This document shows positions 35,501-43,048 of a stretch of DNA of 64,000 bases, piece after piece. This stretch comes from Photobacterium aquae (lineage in GTDB: Bacteria; Pseudomonadota; Gammaproteobacteria; Enterobacterales; Vibrionaceae): assembly GCF_001029445.1 (NCBI RefSeq), contig NZ_LDOT01000032.1:1-64000 (forward strand). Reading direction: 5' to 3'. Position numbers and translations under genes: made by a program. The stretch's first letter is position 1, and each line of letters opens with the position of its first letter. Under the pieces are notes generated by a model that saw only the letters and a program-made list of their open reading frames with translations, was not told where the DNA came from and did no database searches.

Positions 35501-35824
35501 ATGGATGTTGAGAAACTAATAGCATCGCTGAGAGAAACGGACAGGTATATCGAAACAATCTTTATGCAAGGCTCTTGCTATCAGTTCCATTTGTTTCTTA
35601 AATCGCTTTATCCTAAGTCTCGGCCCCTAATCAGCAAACAGAAAGATCACATTATCACCATGATTGATGATCGGTGCTATGACATAACTGGCATTGTTAG
35701 CAGTCAGGGTTTTAGTGAGCTAACTGAAAGTGACTTGCAATTAGTAAAATCGTGGAGCTTTTCAAAGTACAAAATACTTTCTTTAGGCGAGTGCCCATGT
35801 TGTGAAGAACCTATAATTGTTTAA
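35501..35824 (+). CDS. Hypothetical protein (cluster gene 9)
   Basis: A 107-residue protein starting MDVEKLIASL; the C-terminus has CPCCEEP. ATG 35501 follows TAACGGTGTTTAAT, a weaker form of the cluster motif; an upstream in-frame GTG at 35474 overlaps gene 8. Small proteins with the YQFHLFLKSLYP type of segment are common on plasmids but I know no function. Confidence 0.6.
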   Translation: MDVEKLIASLRETDRYIETIFMQGSCYQFHLFLKSLYPKSRPLISKQKDHIITMIDDRCYDITGIVSSQGFSELTESDLQLVKSWSFSKYKILSLGECPCCEEPIIV

Positions 35825-35840
35825 TCAGGAGGATAGGAAA

Positions 35841-36077
35841 ATGCAGTATAACAAAATAAATGCAGGTAAATGGTTAATCGATTTTTTCAGCACTAATGGT
35901 GGCAAGGCTATTGCCTTATTTTATATCACTGTTAGCCTGCTGGTTTCAGGGCTCGTAATTTTTAGTTGGTTCAATACTGGCTCAATCACTATTGAGGAAG
36001 CCCGTCCAGTTGTCATTATCATTTTACCTATTATTATTTGTCTTTTTTTGATGAAATCAGAACTGAACAGCAAGTAA
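35841..36077 (+). CDS. Small two-segment membrane protein (cluster gene 10)
   Basis: A 78-residue protein with two hydrophobic helices (about 25-46 and 55-72). ATG 35841 has AGGAGGATAGGAAA upstream, the strongest ribosome site in the cluster. No family recognised. Confidence 0.6.
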   Translation: MQYNKINAGKWLIDFFSTNGGKAIALFYITVSLLVSGLVIFSWFNTGSITIEEARPVVIIILPIIICLFLMKSELNSK

Positions 36078-36100
36078 CGAAAGTGAGCCGTGGTGGGAAA

Positions 36101-36385
36101 ATGATGAACCGGAATGACGGATTAGTGTTAATAGGAATATTAGGATCTTTCGCCGCATTAACTATTCCTGTTGTAATCTACTTACAATCAGAAGGTTATT
36201 TTATGTTTTCTGTACTTTATCTGCTATGGATTATAGTCGGTAACGGTGTGCTATTTTCGTATGATCAACTTGTAGATTTGAATACTGTCAAACACGCAAA
36301 AAATGGACACGGCGCTCTTGTGGGTGGATCAATTGCAATCAAAGCTTTGTTGTGGCCATTGTTTTGGAAACGTAGTATTGAATAG
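36101..36385 (+). CDS. Small membrane protein (cluster gene 11)
   Basis: A 94-residue protein with two to three hydrophobic stretches (about 9-26, 34-50 and 75-90). Start taken at 36101 with GTGGTGGGAAA upstream; the next codon is also ATG. No family recognised. Confidence 0.6.
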   Translation: MMNRNDGLVLIGILGSFAALTIPVVIYLQSEGYFMFSVLYLLWIIVGNGVLFSYDQLVDLNTVKHAKNGHGALVGGSIAIKALLWPLFWKRSIE

Positions 36386-36391
36386 GGACGA

Positions 36392-36610
36392 ATGGAAAAT
36401 GCGCGAATCAATAAAAGGGTTAATTGGATCTTGTCGAAGCGTAGTGAAGCATTTCGTCTGCGGGTCACGCCCGATAGTTGCCCATATAATGAAGGGGATT
36501 GGCGGTACGATGAATGGATGTTCGGCTGGGATAGCAGTGAACAAGCTGAACCAGACTTATTTGACCATGTAACAGGAAAATTTAAAATTAAAGAGTCAGC
36601 GAAACTATAG
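36392..36610 (+). CDS. RMF/CrpP-like small protein (cluster gene 12)
   Basis: A 72-residue protein carrying SCPYNEGDWRYDEWMFGW at about 29-46. The pattern CPY-x(5)-R-x(3)-W-x(2)-GW with a basic N-terminal half is the signature of ribosome modulation factor and of the plasmid protein CrpP. It may bind ribosomes in the host. The context is TAGGGACGAATGGAAA. It ends the cluster, and a convergent gene lies behind it. Confidence 0.6.
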   Translation: MENARINKRVNWILSKRSEAFRLRVTPDSCPYNEGDWRYDEWMFGWDSSEQAEPDLFDHVTGKFKIKESAKL

Positions 36611-36684
36611 GAACCAGAAAGCGCAGTACCGACACACTGATAATGGACATTCGTTGCTAAGTGGGCATTAAAGCTTGAGTAGTC

Positions 36685-36712
36685 TCCTGTCCCGAATAAT
36701 GTCAGGACAGGA
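36685..36712. terminator. Inverted repeat between convergent genes
   Basis: TCCTGTCC (36685-36692) and GGACAGGA (36705-36712) form an 8-bp stem with a 12-nt loop, located between the end of the small-gene cluster and the end of the minus-strand KfrA-like gene. There is no T-run, so it may be a rho-linked stop or a binding site rather than an intrinsic terminator. Confidence 0.45.
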
Positions 36713-36764
36713 ATGCAGGTCTGTTTGGACGGGGAATTTACATTTCCTAGTAAGGACTATTTAA

Positions 36765-37712
36765 TTACTCGGCCTTAGTTTCATTATCTGATACGATCAA
36801 CCGCTTATATTCAGATTCAATATGTCGTAGATGCGCAAGTTCTTCTAGCTGTCGGCCCTGTTCTTCTAGCTTGTTTTTTTGCTGTTCATGTTCAACTCGC
36901 AAAATATTTAGTTCACCTTGTGCTTGGTGATATAAGCCTTCCGTTTTACGTAATCCGTTGATTGACTCTTTCAATTCAGACATGTGATTGAGTTCCGTTT
37001 TCAGTGTGTTAATTTCACCCTGTAATTCGGTTTTATGGATTAATGCCTCATTAAGCTCTTGCGCTTTGATATTCAATTGTTTAATTGATGCTTTGTATTC
37101 TTCACACTCGACATCTAATGTTCTTTTCTCTGATTTTAATTGTTGAATTTCGTCTTGAACAGCGGCGTTATTAGTATTGGCCTCCAACAGCTTGGCATTC
37201 AGTTCGTCAAGCTGGCCTTTGAGTTCGTCATTGCGACTTGTTAACTCATCGTTTGTATTTGACAACTCATCAATACTCATATTCAAATCTGATATTGATT
37301 CACTAATAGCATTCTGATTGTTGATCAGTTCTTCAATGGCCTTTTGATGTTCATCATCTTTAATGGCCAAAGAGGCAATCATCTTTTCTTCTTGTTCGGA
37401 TTCAACTTGCTTTCTGACTGCTGCAATAATGCCGTTAAAAATCCCTTCAACGCTTGAGAACGAGTGTTCCAATACATCATTGATATCTATCTGTTCGCTG
37501 CTTTCTGTGTCCACAATGGATTGTGAATCCAATGGATTATTGTTTTGGTCAGCTAAATAGCTTTGCCAAACACCAATAAGGCGAGTAGGCGTACCTTTAC
37601 CAATTTTCTGACGCAAGGCATAGCCTGTGATTTTGTTTAGCTGTGTACCTTCATCAATCAGGATATGACCTGCTTCAATGATGCTCTGGTCGGTAACTTC
37701 GGTTGGACGCAT
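36765..37712 (-). CDS. KfrA-like DNA-binding coiled-coil protein
   Basis: About 315 residues. The N-terminal 60 residues (EVTDQSIIEAGHILIDEG, KGTPTRLIGVWQSYL) match the KfrA_N helix-turn-helix domain, and residues about 90-310 are almost pure coiled coil (heptads rich in L, E, Q and N). KfrA proteins autoregulate and support plasmid partition or maintenance. The third in-frame ATG (37712) is best placed after AGAGGA. Its presence favours a plasmid over an ICE. Confidence 0.82.
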   Translation of the reverse strand: MRPTEVTDQSIIEAGHILIDEGTQLNKITGYALRQKIGKGTPTRLIGVWQSYLADQNNNPLDSQSIVDTESSEQIDINDVLEHSFSSVEGIFNGIIAAVRKQVESEQEEKMIASLAIKDDEHQKAIEELINNQNAISESISDLNMSIDELSNTNDELTSRNDELKGQLDELNAKLLEANTNNAAVQDEIQQLKSEKRTLDVECEEYKASIKQLNIKAQELNEALIHKTELQGEINTLKTELNHMSELKESINGLRKTEGLYHQAQGELNILRVEHEQQKNKLEEQGRQLEELAHLRHIESEYKRLIVSDNETKAE

Positions 37713-37802
37713 TATCATTCCTCTTGCTGCTAGTGCCTGACAAGTTATAGGGCAACATTCTATCAAGAATGTGCCCCTTATACTTCTGCTGTCGATTTTT
37801 AA

Positions 37803-38048
37803 TTACTGATTGATCGCAGTAATTTTTCTCTTTTCTGTTATCCATGATGATAGTGCAGTGATGCGACTTTTCGCCCGTCTGTAATTGCTGAATGACGTTG
37901 GATTAAAGCCATTTAACGTCAATGAACGGTACAGTTTCGTGGTTAATACCATATATCTAACACGGCGTTTGTGTAGCTGTTCGGCGGTCATTTCAGAATA
38001 TCGGTAGATATTCCCTCGTAATACGATTTCATCCGGTCGGTTTTTCAT
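37803..38048 (-). CDS. Small basic protein of unknown function
   Basis: An 81-residue protein, rich in Arg, Lys and Tyr (KRRVRYMV, YRRAKSRITALSSW), third gene of a minus-strand operon; its start is 2 nt after the preceding stop. Basic composition would suit nucleic-acid binding. No family recognised. Confidence 0.6.
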   Translation of the reverse strand: MKNRPDEIVLRGNIYRYSEMTAEQLHKRRVRYMVLTTKLYRSLTLNGFNPTSFSNYRRAKSRITALSSWITEKRKITAINQ

Positions 38049-38050
38049 TG

Positions 38051-38980
38051 TTATATCTCCATATCCAAATCAGATAGCCATGCGTGATCCACGAATAATT
38101 GCTGCTGCTGTACGCTGATAGCGAACCGCTCAACCATATTCTGTAGCCGTAACCTCAAGTTGGTTGGGTAAGTATCGAGTTTGCTGATCCCTTCGATGCA
38201 AGCGATCTGGCATCGAGAAAGGCTTGAGATATCGTTACCGGATAACGTGAATAACCGTTCCGGCGTGTGTACAACTAACGCGGTGTCATTAACTAGATAT
38301 CCGACCGCATTCAGTGAGCCAGTTTTCGAATGAGATTGGGTTAGTTGAATAAGCCACTGTTGCTGTTGCTCTGGTGAGAGGCCAGTGAAATTGGCCGGAT
38401 GGCTGCAAAACACACGGTCATATTCACTCGCTGTCGGTTTTCGGAGAAAGAACATTGAACGAGGGATGCGTGTTGAACCGTCACACTCAAAATCGCCGGC
38501 GCATTTTGTACCTTTGCTCTTAACAATGACGGCTGAAATATCATAGCCAGCCAGTAGTTTTGGCTTTAGTGCGAAAACGTCAAGAAGCTGAGTTAGCGAC
38601 TGATCGGCCAATTCGTCAATGCTCATCGTCTGGTCGATTAGTTCTGCAAATGAAAATCTTTGGGCGATTTCAATCCATTCGGCCTGTTGGGACAGGGTAA
38701 TGTTGAGTCCATTTTTGCATTGAACCCAATAAACCACGGGCAACCCAATACCAAGGGTAAAGCCGTTTCTAGTGATAGTTTCCGTGTTGCAAACCAACAT
38801 AAGAAAATTTTGCGGCTTGGAATTAGCGACTAGAGACGCGGCCATATCAATGATGGTCTTTTGCTCGGTGTGCTGCTGCATGATCTGCTTGATGGCCAAA
38901 TCCAACTGAGCGGCTTGCTGGTTAATTTGCCCAGCAATACCCGCAGAGTTGAGATAAATCTTATGCATTAGTGCATTCAT
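38051..38980 (-). CDS. Hypothetical protein (309 residues)
   Basis: A soluble protein with no membrane segment or motif recognised; two cysteines lie close together in KCAGDFECDG near residues 165-174. Second gene of the three-gene operon, 1 nt from the upstream gene, so translation is coupled. More GC-rich than the tra region. Function unknown. Confidence 0.65.
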   Translation of the reverse strand: MNALMHKIYLNSAGIAGQINQQAAQLDLAIKQIMQQHTEQKTIIDMAASLVANSKPQNFLMLVCNTETITRNGFTLGIGLPVVYWVQCKNGLNITLSQQAEWIEIAQRFSFAELIDQTMSIDELADQSLTQLLDVFALKPKLLAGYDISAVIVKSKGTKCAGDFECDGSTRIPRSMFFLRKPTASEYDRVFCSHPANFTGLSPEQQQQWLIQLTQSHSKTGSLNAVGYLVNDTALVVHTPERLFTLSGNDISSLSRCQIACIEGISKLDTYPTNLRLRLQNMVERFAISVQQQQLFVDHAWLSDLDMEI

Positions 38981-38981
38981 C

Positions 38982-39434
38982 TTAATAACTCCATGTCACG
39001 ATTTGACGCATGTTAGGACGATTTTTTGCCGTGTTAATCACCTTAAAAACATCGCCGTTCTCAGTGTCGAGGTAGAACAGGAAACGCTCTGTCGGTTGCG
39101 AGATCAGTGTTAGCGACTTGAGCGGTAGGTCATCAGACAGTCCGGTTTGCCATTCCGCGATCTTGATTGTGCGGGGCGAAATGGTGTCCTGAATTTCCCG
39201 CACCTTGGCTGGCGGCCACTGCCTGAAAAATCTATCTAAAAGGCTCTCAATATCTGCGATCTCACTATCTAGCAACGAGTAGTATTCCGTATCAGGTACG
39301 GCAGACCTACGCTGGATGATACGTAAATTGAGATCTTTGCGTACCAAAGGGACGAGCGATCTATGCCAGTTCTTGGCTACCGCAGCATCATTGGTTCCCG
39401 TTCTTAATAAATCGCATCGAGCGGCAAAATTCAT
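38982..39434 (-). CDS. Hypothetical protein, first gene of an operon
   Basis: A 150-residue protein (MNFAARCDLL). ATG 39434 has AAGGA 9 nt upstream; an earlier in-frame ATG at 39476 would begin inside the palindromic operator and is rejected. It leads a three-gene operon. No family recognised; the length and basic N-terminus would allow a DNA-associated role, possibly in replication or maintenance given the neighbourhood. Confidence 0.65.
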   Translation of the reverse strand: MNFAARCDLLRTGTNDAAVAKNWHRSLVPLVRKDLNLRIIQRRSAVPDTEYYSLLDSEIADIESLLDRFFRQWPPAKVREIQDTISPRTIKIAEWQTGLSDDLPLKSLTLISQPTERFLFYLDTENGDVFKVINTAKNRPNMRQIVTWSY

Positions 39435-39445
39435 CGGAGCTATCC

Positions 39446-39470
39446 TTTTTTGTGTTCTATACACAAAAAA
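39446..39470. promoter_or_regulatory. Perfect inverted repeat, operator of the three-gene operon
   Basis: TTTTTTGTGT (39446-39455) and ACACAAAAAA (39461-39470) are perfect 10-nt inverted arms separated by TCTAT. It lies between 11 and 36 nt upstream of the first start codon of the minus-strand operon, where it would overlap the promoter or the transcript start. It could be a repressor operator, perhaps autoregulatory. Confidence 0.7.
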
Positions 39471-39501
39471 TAGCATTAGTTTTGATTAAAGGAACATTAA
39501 C

Positions 39502-39541
39502 GAAAGAAATTAATGACGAAAGAAATAAAGAAAGAAATAAA
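39502..39541. repeat. Three tandem GAAAGAAATWAA repeats
   Basis: The 12-mer occurs at 39502, 39518 and 39530, the last two directly abutting, and a degenerate fourth copy follows at 39542. The short AT-rich purine-biased repeats resemble iterons or protein-binding arrays, but also a simple-sequence expansion. Confidence 0.6.
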
Positions 39542-39579
39542 GAAAGTTAGAAATAAATAAAGTAATGGAGCGGGGTAAC

Positions 39580-39629
39580 GTGACAGCGTAACGATAAGTG
39601 GTGCTGAGATACCACCGTTACAGTGTCAC
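39580..39629. repeat. Imperfect palindrome I near the recombinase
   Basis: GTGACA-GC-GTAACG-ATAA-GTGGT (39580-39602) is mirrored by ACCAC-CGTTAC-AG-TGTCAC (39611-39629). The stem has 17 paired bases, one 4-nt bulge and one mismatched dinucleotide, around an 8-nt loop. Confidence 0.75.
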
Positions 39630-39684
39630 ACGGTAAATTATTGAATGTTTTTGAGGTGTTACCTTGGTGATTTTGATAAAATAG

Positions 39685-39725
39685 CCACCTATGCGTAAAA
39701 ATGCCTTTTTTTACGCATAGGGTGG
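39685..39725. repeat. Long palindrome II near the recombinase
   Basis: CCACC-TATGCGTAAAAA (39685-39701) is complementary to TTTTTACGCATA-GGGTGG (ending 39725) with one bulged G, giving a 17-bp stem and a short centre. The inner arms are 12 bp with a few bases between, compatible with a tyrosine-recombinase core site. Confidence 0.75.
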
Positions 39726-40085
39726 GGTGGTCGCACACCGGATGATTTAAGGAAAAAGCCTTATAAATCAATGTGTTATGTTTTATTGCAGCATGGGTTT
39801 GGGAGGGCAGCAAAATGGCCTTTTCTGGTAAGCCAGTGAGCTACAAAACAGTGTATTAAACGCTAATTGATTACTCGGTATTTTTTTGCTGTTTTTATAT
39901 TACATCGTTGAATACTAGGTGATAGCCTGTCTGTGTGCATATTTGTATTAAAATATCATTATTGTGTTCGGTACAATTTATTTGTGTCTTTTGCTTGTTT
40001 TGCTGTACGGCTGATTTTTAGCCGCTTTGAACGATAAAGTAAGCGATCCGAATCCAATTTTATTTAACGGTAAAAAGGTGGGAAT

Positions 40086-40802
40086 GTGAGAAAAATATCA
40101 CGTATCGACGTAAAGCGGGTTGGCCGGGATATTGTCAAAACAACGTCGAAAAAAGTACCAGTACAACCGCCAGAATCAAGGGAACAGCTAATGACGATCA
40201 TTGATACTGTTTACGATAAAAACCCGGTACTGGCGAAATTGTTATATATGCAAGCATTAACAGGGCTGAGATATAGTGACTGCTCTTGGCTACGCTATGA
40301 TGATTTCTATGATGAGAAAGGGAAGTTTGTTGCCGAGTTCGATGTGATACAGCAAAAGGTCTATCACAAGGTCTTGACTCATTTAATTCAAAAGAAGCCT
40401 GAAACACCTCTCCATGAATTAGAAGCCAAGGCCAAGAAAAAAGCCCGGCACACAATCCATGTCATGCCAGCAATGAAAGAGATCGTTCAAGAACAACACG
40501 AAATATATCCGAATGATGAGTTTCTATTTGCGAACCGACATCATAAAAGTGAAGGATTGCCAATGAACATTCGCTCTGCAAATAAGATTTTGAATGCTGT
40601 AAAACAAGAGTTAAATATAAACTTTGCTTTAGGTACTCACTCATTCAGAAAATGGTTTGCTACTGCACTTGCTGAAACGCAGCCGTGGTATGTCGTTAAA
40701 GATGCGCTCGGACAGTCATCAATTAATTCAACGATCCCTTATGTCGTCAGCAAAGATGCTGATATTAAAAATGCTATTTCAGACCTCAATATGAAATATT
40801 GA
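40086..40802 (+). CDS. Small tyrosine recombinase without core-binding domain
   Basis: A 238-residue catalytic domain of the phage-integrase family. Arg62 in TGLRYSD, His185 and Arg188 in THSFRKWF, and Tyr219 in STIPYV are the catalytic residues; the position usually held by His or Trp (LGH) reads LGQ. The N-terminal core-binding domain is missing or minimal, as in some plasmid dimer-resolution enzymes. The start is GTG 40086 (the ATG two bases earlier is followed by a stop); its context AGGTGGGAAT resembles the small-gene cluster motif. Likely acts on the palindromes upstream. Confidence 0.85.
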   Translation: MRKISRIDVKRVGRDIVKTTSKKVPVQPPESREQLMTIIDTVYDKNPVLAKLLYMQALTGLRYSDCSWLRYDDFYDEKGKFVAEFDVIQQKVYHKVLTHLIQKKPETPLHELEAKAKKKARHTIHVMPAMKEIVQEQHEIYPNDEFLFANRHHKSEGLPMNIRSANKILNAVKQELNINFALGTHSFRKWFATALAETQPWYVVKDALGQSSINSTIPYVVSKDADIKNAISDLNMKY

Positions 40803-40815
40803 TTATTCTGTGTTG

Positions 40816-40844
40816 TCGGTACTCATTGCCATAATGAGTACCGA
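40816..40844. terminator. Perfect 12-bp hairpin after the recombinase gene
   Basis: TCGGTACTCATT (40816-40827) and AATGAGTACCGA (40833-40844) form a perfect stem with loop GCCAT. No T-run follows. It probably ends the recombinase transcript, or is a binding site. Confidence 0.6.
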
Positions 40845-41032
40845 GGACGTAGTATTTATTTGAGTAAACTAATAACCTTTTTTGGCGTTCGCCTTTTGTG
40901 TGGATAATTTAATTTGGCTATTCAGGAAAAGAATGAGCATTGCTAATTTTTTGTTGTGTGCATTACGCACAATTATCAAGCATTATCACTAATGAGCGAG
41001 TGACTAGAAAACAGGCCATGCAGCCTGTTTAG

Positions 41033-41380
41033 TTAACGTCTGGTTATATCAGCTACATGATTTTTAGCGTCCATTTCCATTTTCTTTATTTTTTGACTTC
41101 TAATAGTAGTTTCTTTTAAGGTAGGTTGAGTATTTTTTGGCTTTGCCCCGTTCATTCTGTCCCAGAATATTTCTTCAGGAATGACTTGTCGTAGCAACCT
41201 TTCAATAGCAATCTTTGAATTAACAGAGTGTTTTTCTGCGGCTTTGTTAACCGCATTTTTAAAGTTCCAATGTTTGTCTAAATAGAGCCATAACGCTAAA
41301 TCCACAGCTTTATACAGTGCTTTATCTTCAATGAAAGGCAAGTCTTTCATTGCTTCTTTCTTAGTAAATAGAATCGCCAT
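41033..41380 (-). CDS. Small protein, third gene of the DndB-like operon
   Basis: A 115-residue helical, basic protein (AAEKHSVNSKIAIERLL, KKMEMDAKNHV). It lies 27 nt behind the TusA-like gene on the same strand and is presumably cotranscribed. No family recognised; the segment AVNKAAEKHSVN looks like it could belong to a helix-turn-helix. Confidence 0.6.
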   Translation of the reverse strand: MAILFTKKEAMKDLPFIEDKALYKAVDLALWLYLDKHWNFKNAVNKAAEKHSVNSKIAIERLLRQVIPEEIFWDRMNGAKPKNTQPTLKETTIRSQKIKKMEMDAKNHVADITRR

Positions 41381-41407
41381 GATTGTTCCTCAGTTGGCTT
41401 GGATGGA

Positions 41408-41731
41408 TTAGCTGATTCCTATCTTAGAAACTAGCATGGTCAATTGTTTTGTAACACCAGATAGATCATCATCATCAAACCCAACATCCGAACCAAGAAT
41501 GTGTTCACGGATATCAGGCGTGATCGCACTTTCTTGCGTCTCAGCTAACAACATACGGCCTTCATATTTCAATGCTATCGCCTTAGCTAAATCACGCGCT
41601 GCGCTTGGTTCTATTGTCGTAATCACCGCATAGTGGTGATCAGACTCCGCAAATATCGCCAGCCCCTTCAATAACTTCTGAGCTACGTCAGGGCAGCGAT
41701 ATCCAAGTAGATCAAGGTTGATGTAGTCCAT
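41408..41731 (-). CDS. TusA-like sulfur-carrier protein
   Basis: A 107-residue protein. Residues 4-24, INLDLLGYRCPDVAQK onwards, fit the TusA/SirA signature LD-x-x-G-x-x-CP-x-P with Cys13 as the persulfide-carrying residue, although the second proline is changed (CPDV). The following EPSAARDLAKAIALKYEGRMLLAE region fits the TusA fold (D-P-x-x-x-x-D-I motif analogue). It lies 2 nt after the DndB-like gene and opposite the DndC-like gene, which makes a sulfur-relay role plausible. Confidence 0.6.
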   Translation of the reverse strand: MDYINLDLLGYRCPDVAQKLLKGLAIFAESDHHYAVITTIEPSAARDLAKAIALKYEGRMLLAETQESAITPDIREHILGSDVGFDDDDLSGVTKQLTMLVSKIGIS

Positions 41732-41733
41732 GA

Positions 41734-42900
41734 TTAGATCTCCATGCTCGGCATGATATTGAGCTGATTACACAGCACACGGGCGATCTTCTTGTCACAG
41801 CCACGGATGATCTTTACTTTGCCGTTCTCATTACTGCATACGCCGTATTTCACCCACAGGTCATTGCTCATATCAACGATTGGCAATTCTGACATCCTAT
41901 CGAGTTTCGACCATTCAATACTGCCGGAATAGGCGGATTGCTCAATAAGACTAAGGCCAACCAACGCCACGCCATTTGCAAACAGTGCTTTTGTGAATAA
42001 GGCTTCTTCATGAAACTTTCGCCAATCCTGACCAAACAAGAGTTCAACAGGAAGATTATTCAGAATGTTCAATACGAACTTTTTACCAATATCCACAAAC
42101 TGACAATATGTATCAGGATCGGCCAGTGACTTATTCAAACTCGCTTCTGACTCATTAAATACTGTACAAAAGAATTTACTAAATTGTTTGTACGTCCATA
42201 GCTTACCGACCGAAATATTACCCTGCTTAGACAAAATATCTGATAGCAGTTTGGTTTCTGAGCCAATCGTTATTTCAGCCTGAATGATTTCATTCAATAG
42301 ACGGGAGAATGGTTTTGATGAATCAAAATATAAAGACAGCGAAGTGCTTGGTTTTTTCGTCTTACCATTGATGTCACTAAATAATTGCTTAATTACGACT
42401 TCCGCATCATAAATAGAATCAGTGTTAGTTACGAACATCATAAAACCTAAGCCATGTTCTTTTAGTGCTTTCAGTACCTTTATCATTGTTTTGATCGTGT
42501 AGGTACGACCTTGCCCATCAACAATAAAACGGTGACTAGTTGCCTCTAATGTTGCCTCAACCATTTTTCCGGCATTGAACGAATGCTCAACGACATTAGA
42601 CAGCCGATTAACAAAAAAGATGACCGGAGGTAGCGCGTAGTCTTTCCGCTCTTTTAAATAGCTTGTCAGGGCTTTTACTCGGGCTGTATCAACATCACGT
42701 TGCATTTTCAAAGACTCATCAATCGTATCGCTATTTGCCTCAACATCGAAATGCTTGTCTAAATTACACAGTGAAATTTCACCATAAAAAACATCGAAGT
42801 TATGAACATCGCCTAAACCATTCCGTGAAGGGAATAGTAGTAAGTCGATATTTTCAATTGATGTAATTGGTTGTAGGTTAAAATCTTTTAATGCAGTCAT
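41734..42900 (-). CDS. DndB-like DGQHR-family protein
   Basis: A 388-residue protein with VDGQGRTYTIK near residue 127, the DGQHR motif (here DGQGR), followed by FSDINGKTKKPSTSLSLYFD near 174-193, which matches the DndB core (Q-x-F-x-D-L-N-x-x-x-K-x-x-x-x-S-L-x-x-x-x-D). DndB is the regulator and DNA-associated partner of DNA phosphorothioation genes. The start lies at the edge of a palindromic promoter region and it is the first gene of a three-gene minus operon. Confidence 0.85.
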   Translation of the reverse strand: MTALKDFNLQPITSIENIDLLLFPSRNGLGDVHNFDVFYGEISLCNLDKHFDVEANSDTIDESLKMQRDVDTARVKALTSYLKERKDYALPPVIFFVNRLSNVVEHSFNAGKMVEATLEATSHRFIVDGQGRTYTIKTMIKVLKALKEHGLGFMMFVTNTDSIYDAEVVIKQLFSDINGKTKKPSTSLSLYFDSSKPFSRLLNEIIQAEITIGSETKLLSDILSKQGNISVGKLWTYKQFSKFFCTVFNESEASLNKSLADPDTYCQFVDIGKKFVLNILNNLPVELLFGQDWRKFHEEALFTKALFANGVALVGLSLIEQSAYSGSIEWSKLDRMSELPIVDMSNDLWVKYGVCSNENGKVKIIRGCDKKIARVLCNQLNIMPSMEI

Positions 42901-43048
42901 GATGATGCTCCAAATTTCAAATATATGATCATCGTACTACAGCTTCTTTTTTTTCAAACATAAACCGTAAAAAATTTTACGGTTTACGTTGTGTGATTAT
43001 GTTTATGTGTTTTAATAAAAGAGTAGGAAATATAACAGGACAATAATC
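42901..43048. promoter_or_regulatory. Divergent promoter region of the sulfur-modification genes
   Basis: The 148 nt between the divergent DndB-like and DndC-like starts contain a 26-bp palindrome (42961-42986) at the centre and AT-rich flanks that could serve as -10 regions on both strands. A single operator would control both operons. Confidence 0.6.
42961..42986. promoter_or_regulatory. 26-bp palindromic operator
   Basis: TAAACCGTAAAA (42961-42972) and TTTTACGGTTTA (42975-42986) are perfect 12-nt arms with two bases between. In Dnd systems DndB represses the dnd promoter by binding to it; by analogy this palindrome could be the DndB-like protein's site (inference). Confidence 0.75.

Larger units (their letters stand above)
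39480..40085. other. Structured non-coding region (candidate recombination or replication site)
   Basis: About 600 nt between divergent genes with no convincing coding sequence. It holds three tandem copies of GAAAGAAATWAA, two large imperfect palindromes (separately listed) and an AT-rich stretch before the recombinase gene. The layout would suit a res/dif-like site for the adjacent recombinase, or an origin. A weak minus-strand frame here has no ribosome site and is not called. Confidence 0.5.

Noticed and set aside
39547..39813. 88-residue minus-strand frame in the recombinase leader
   Set aside because: It runs through both palindromes, has no ribosome site, and the composition is not protein-like.
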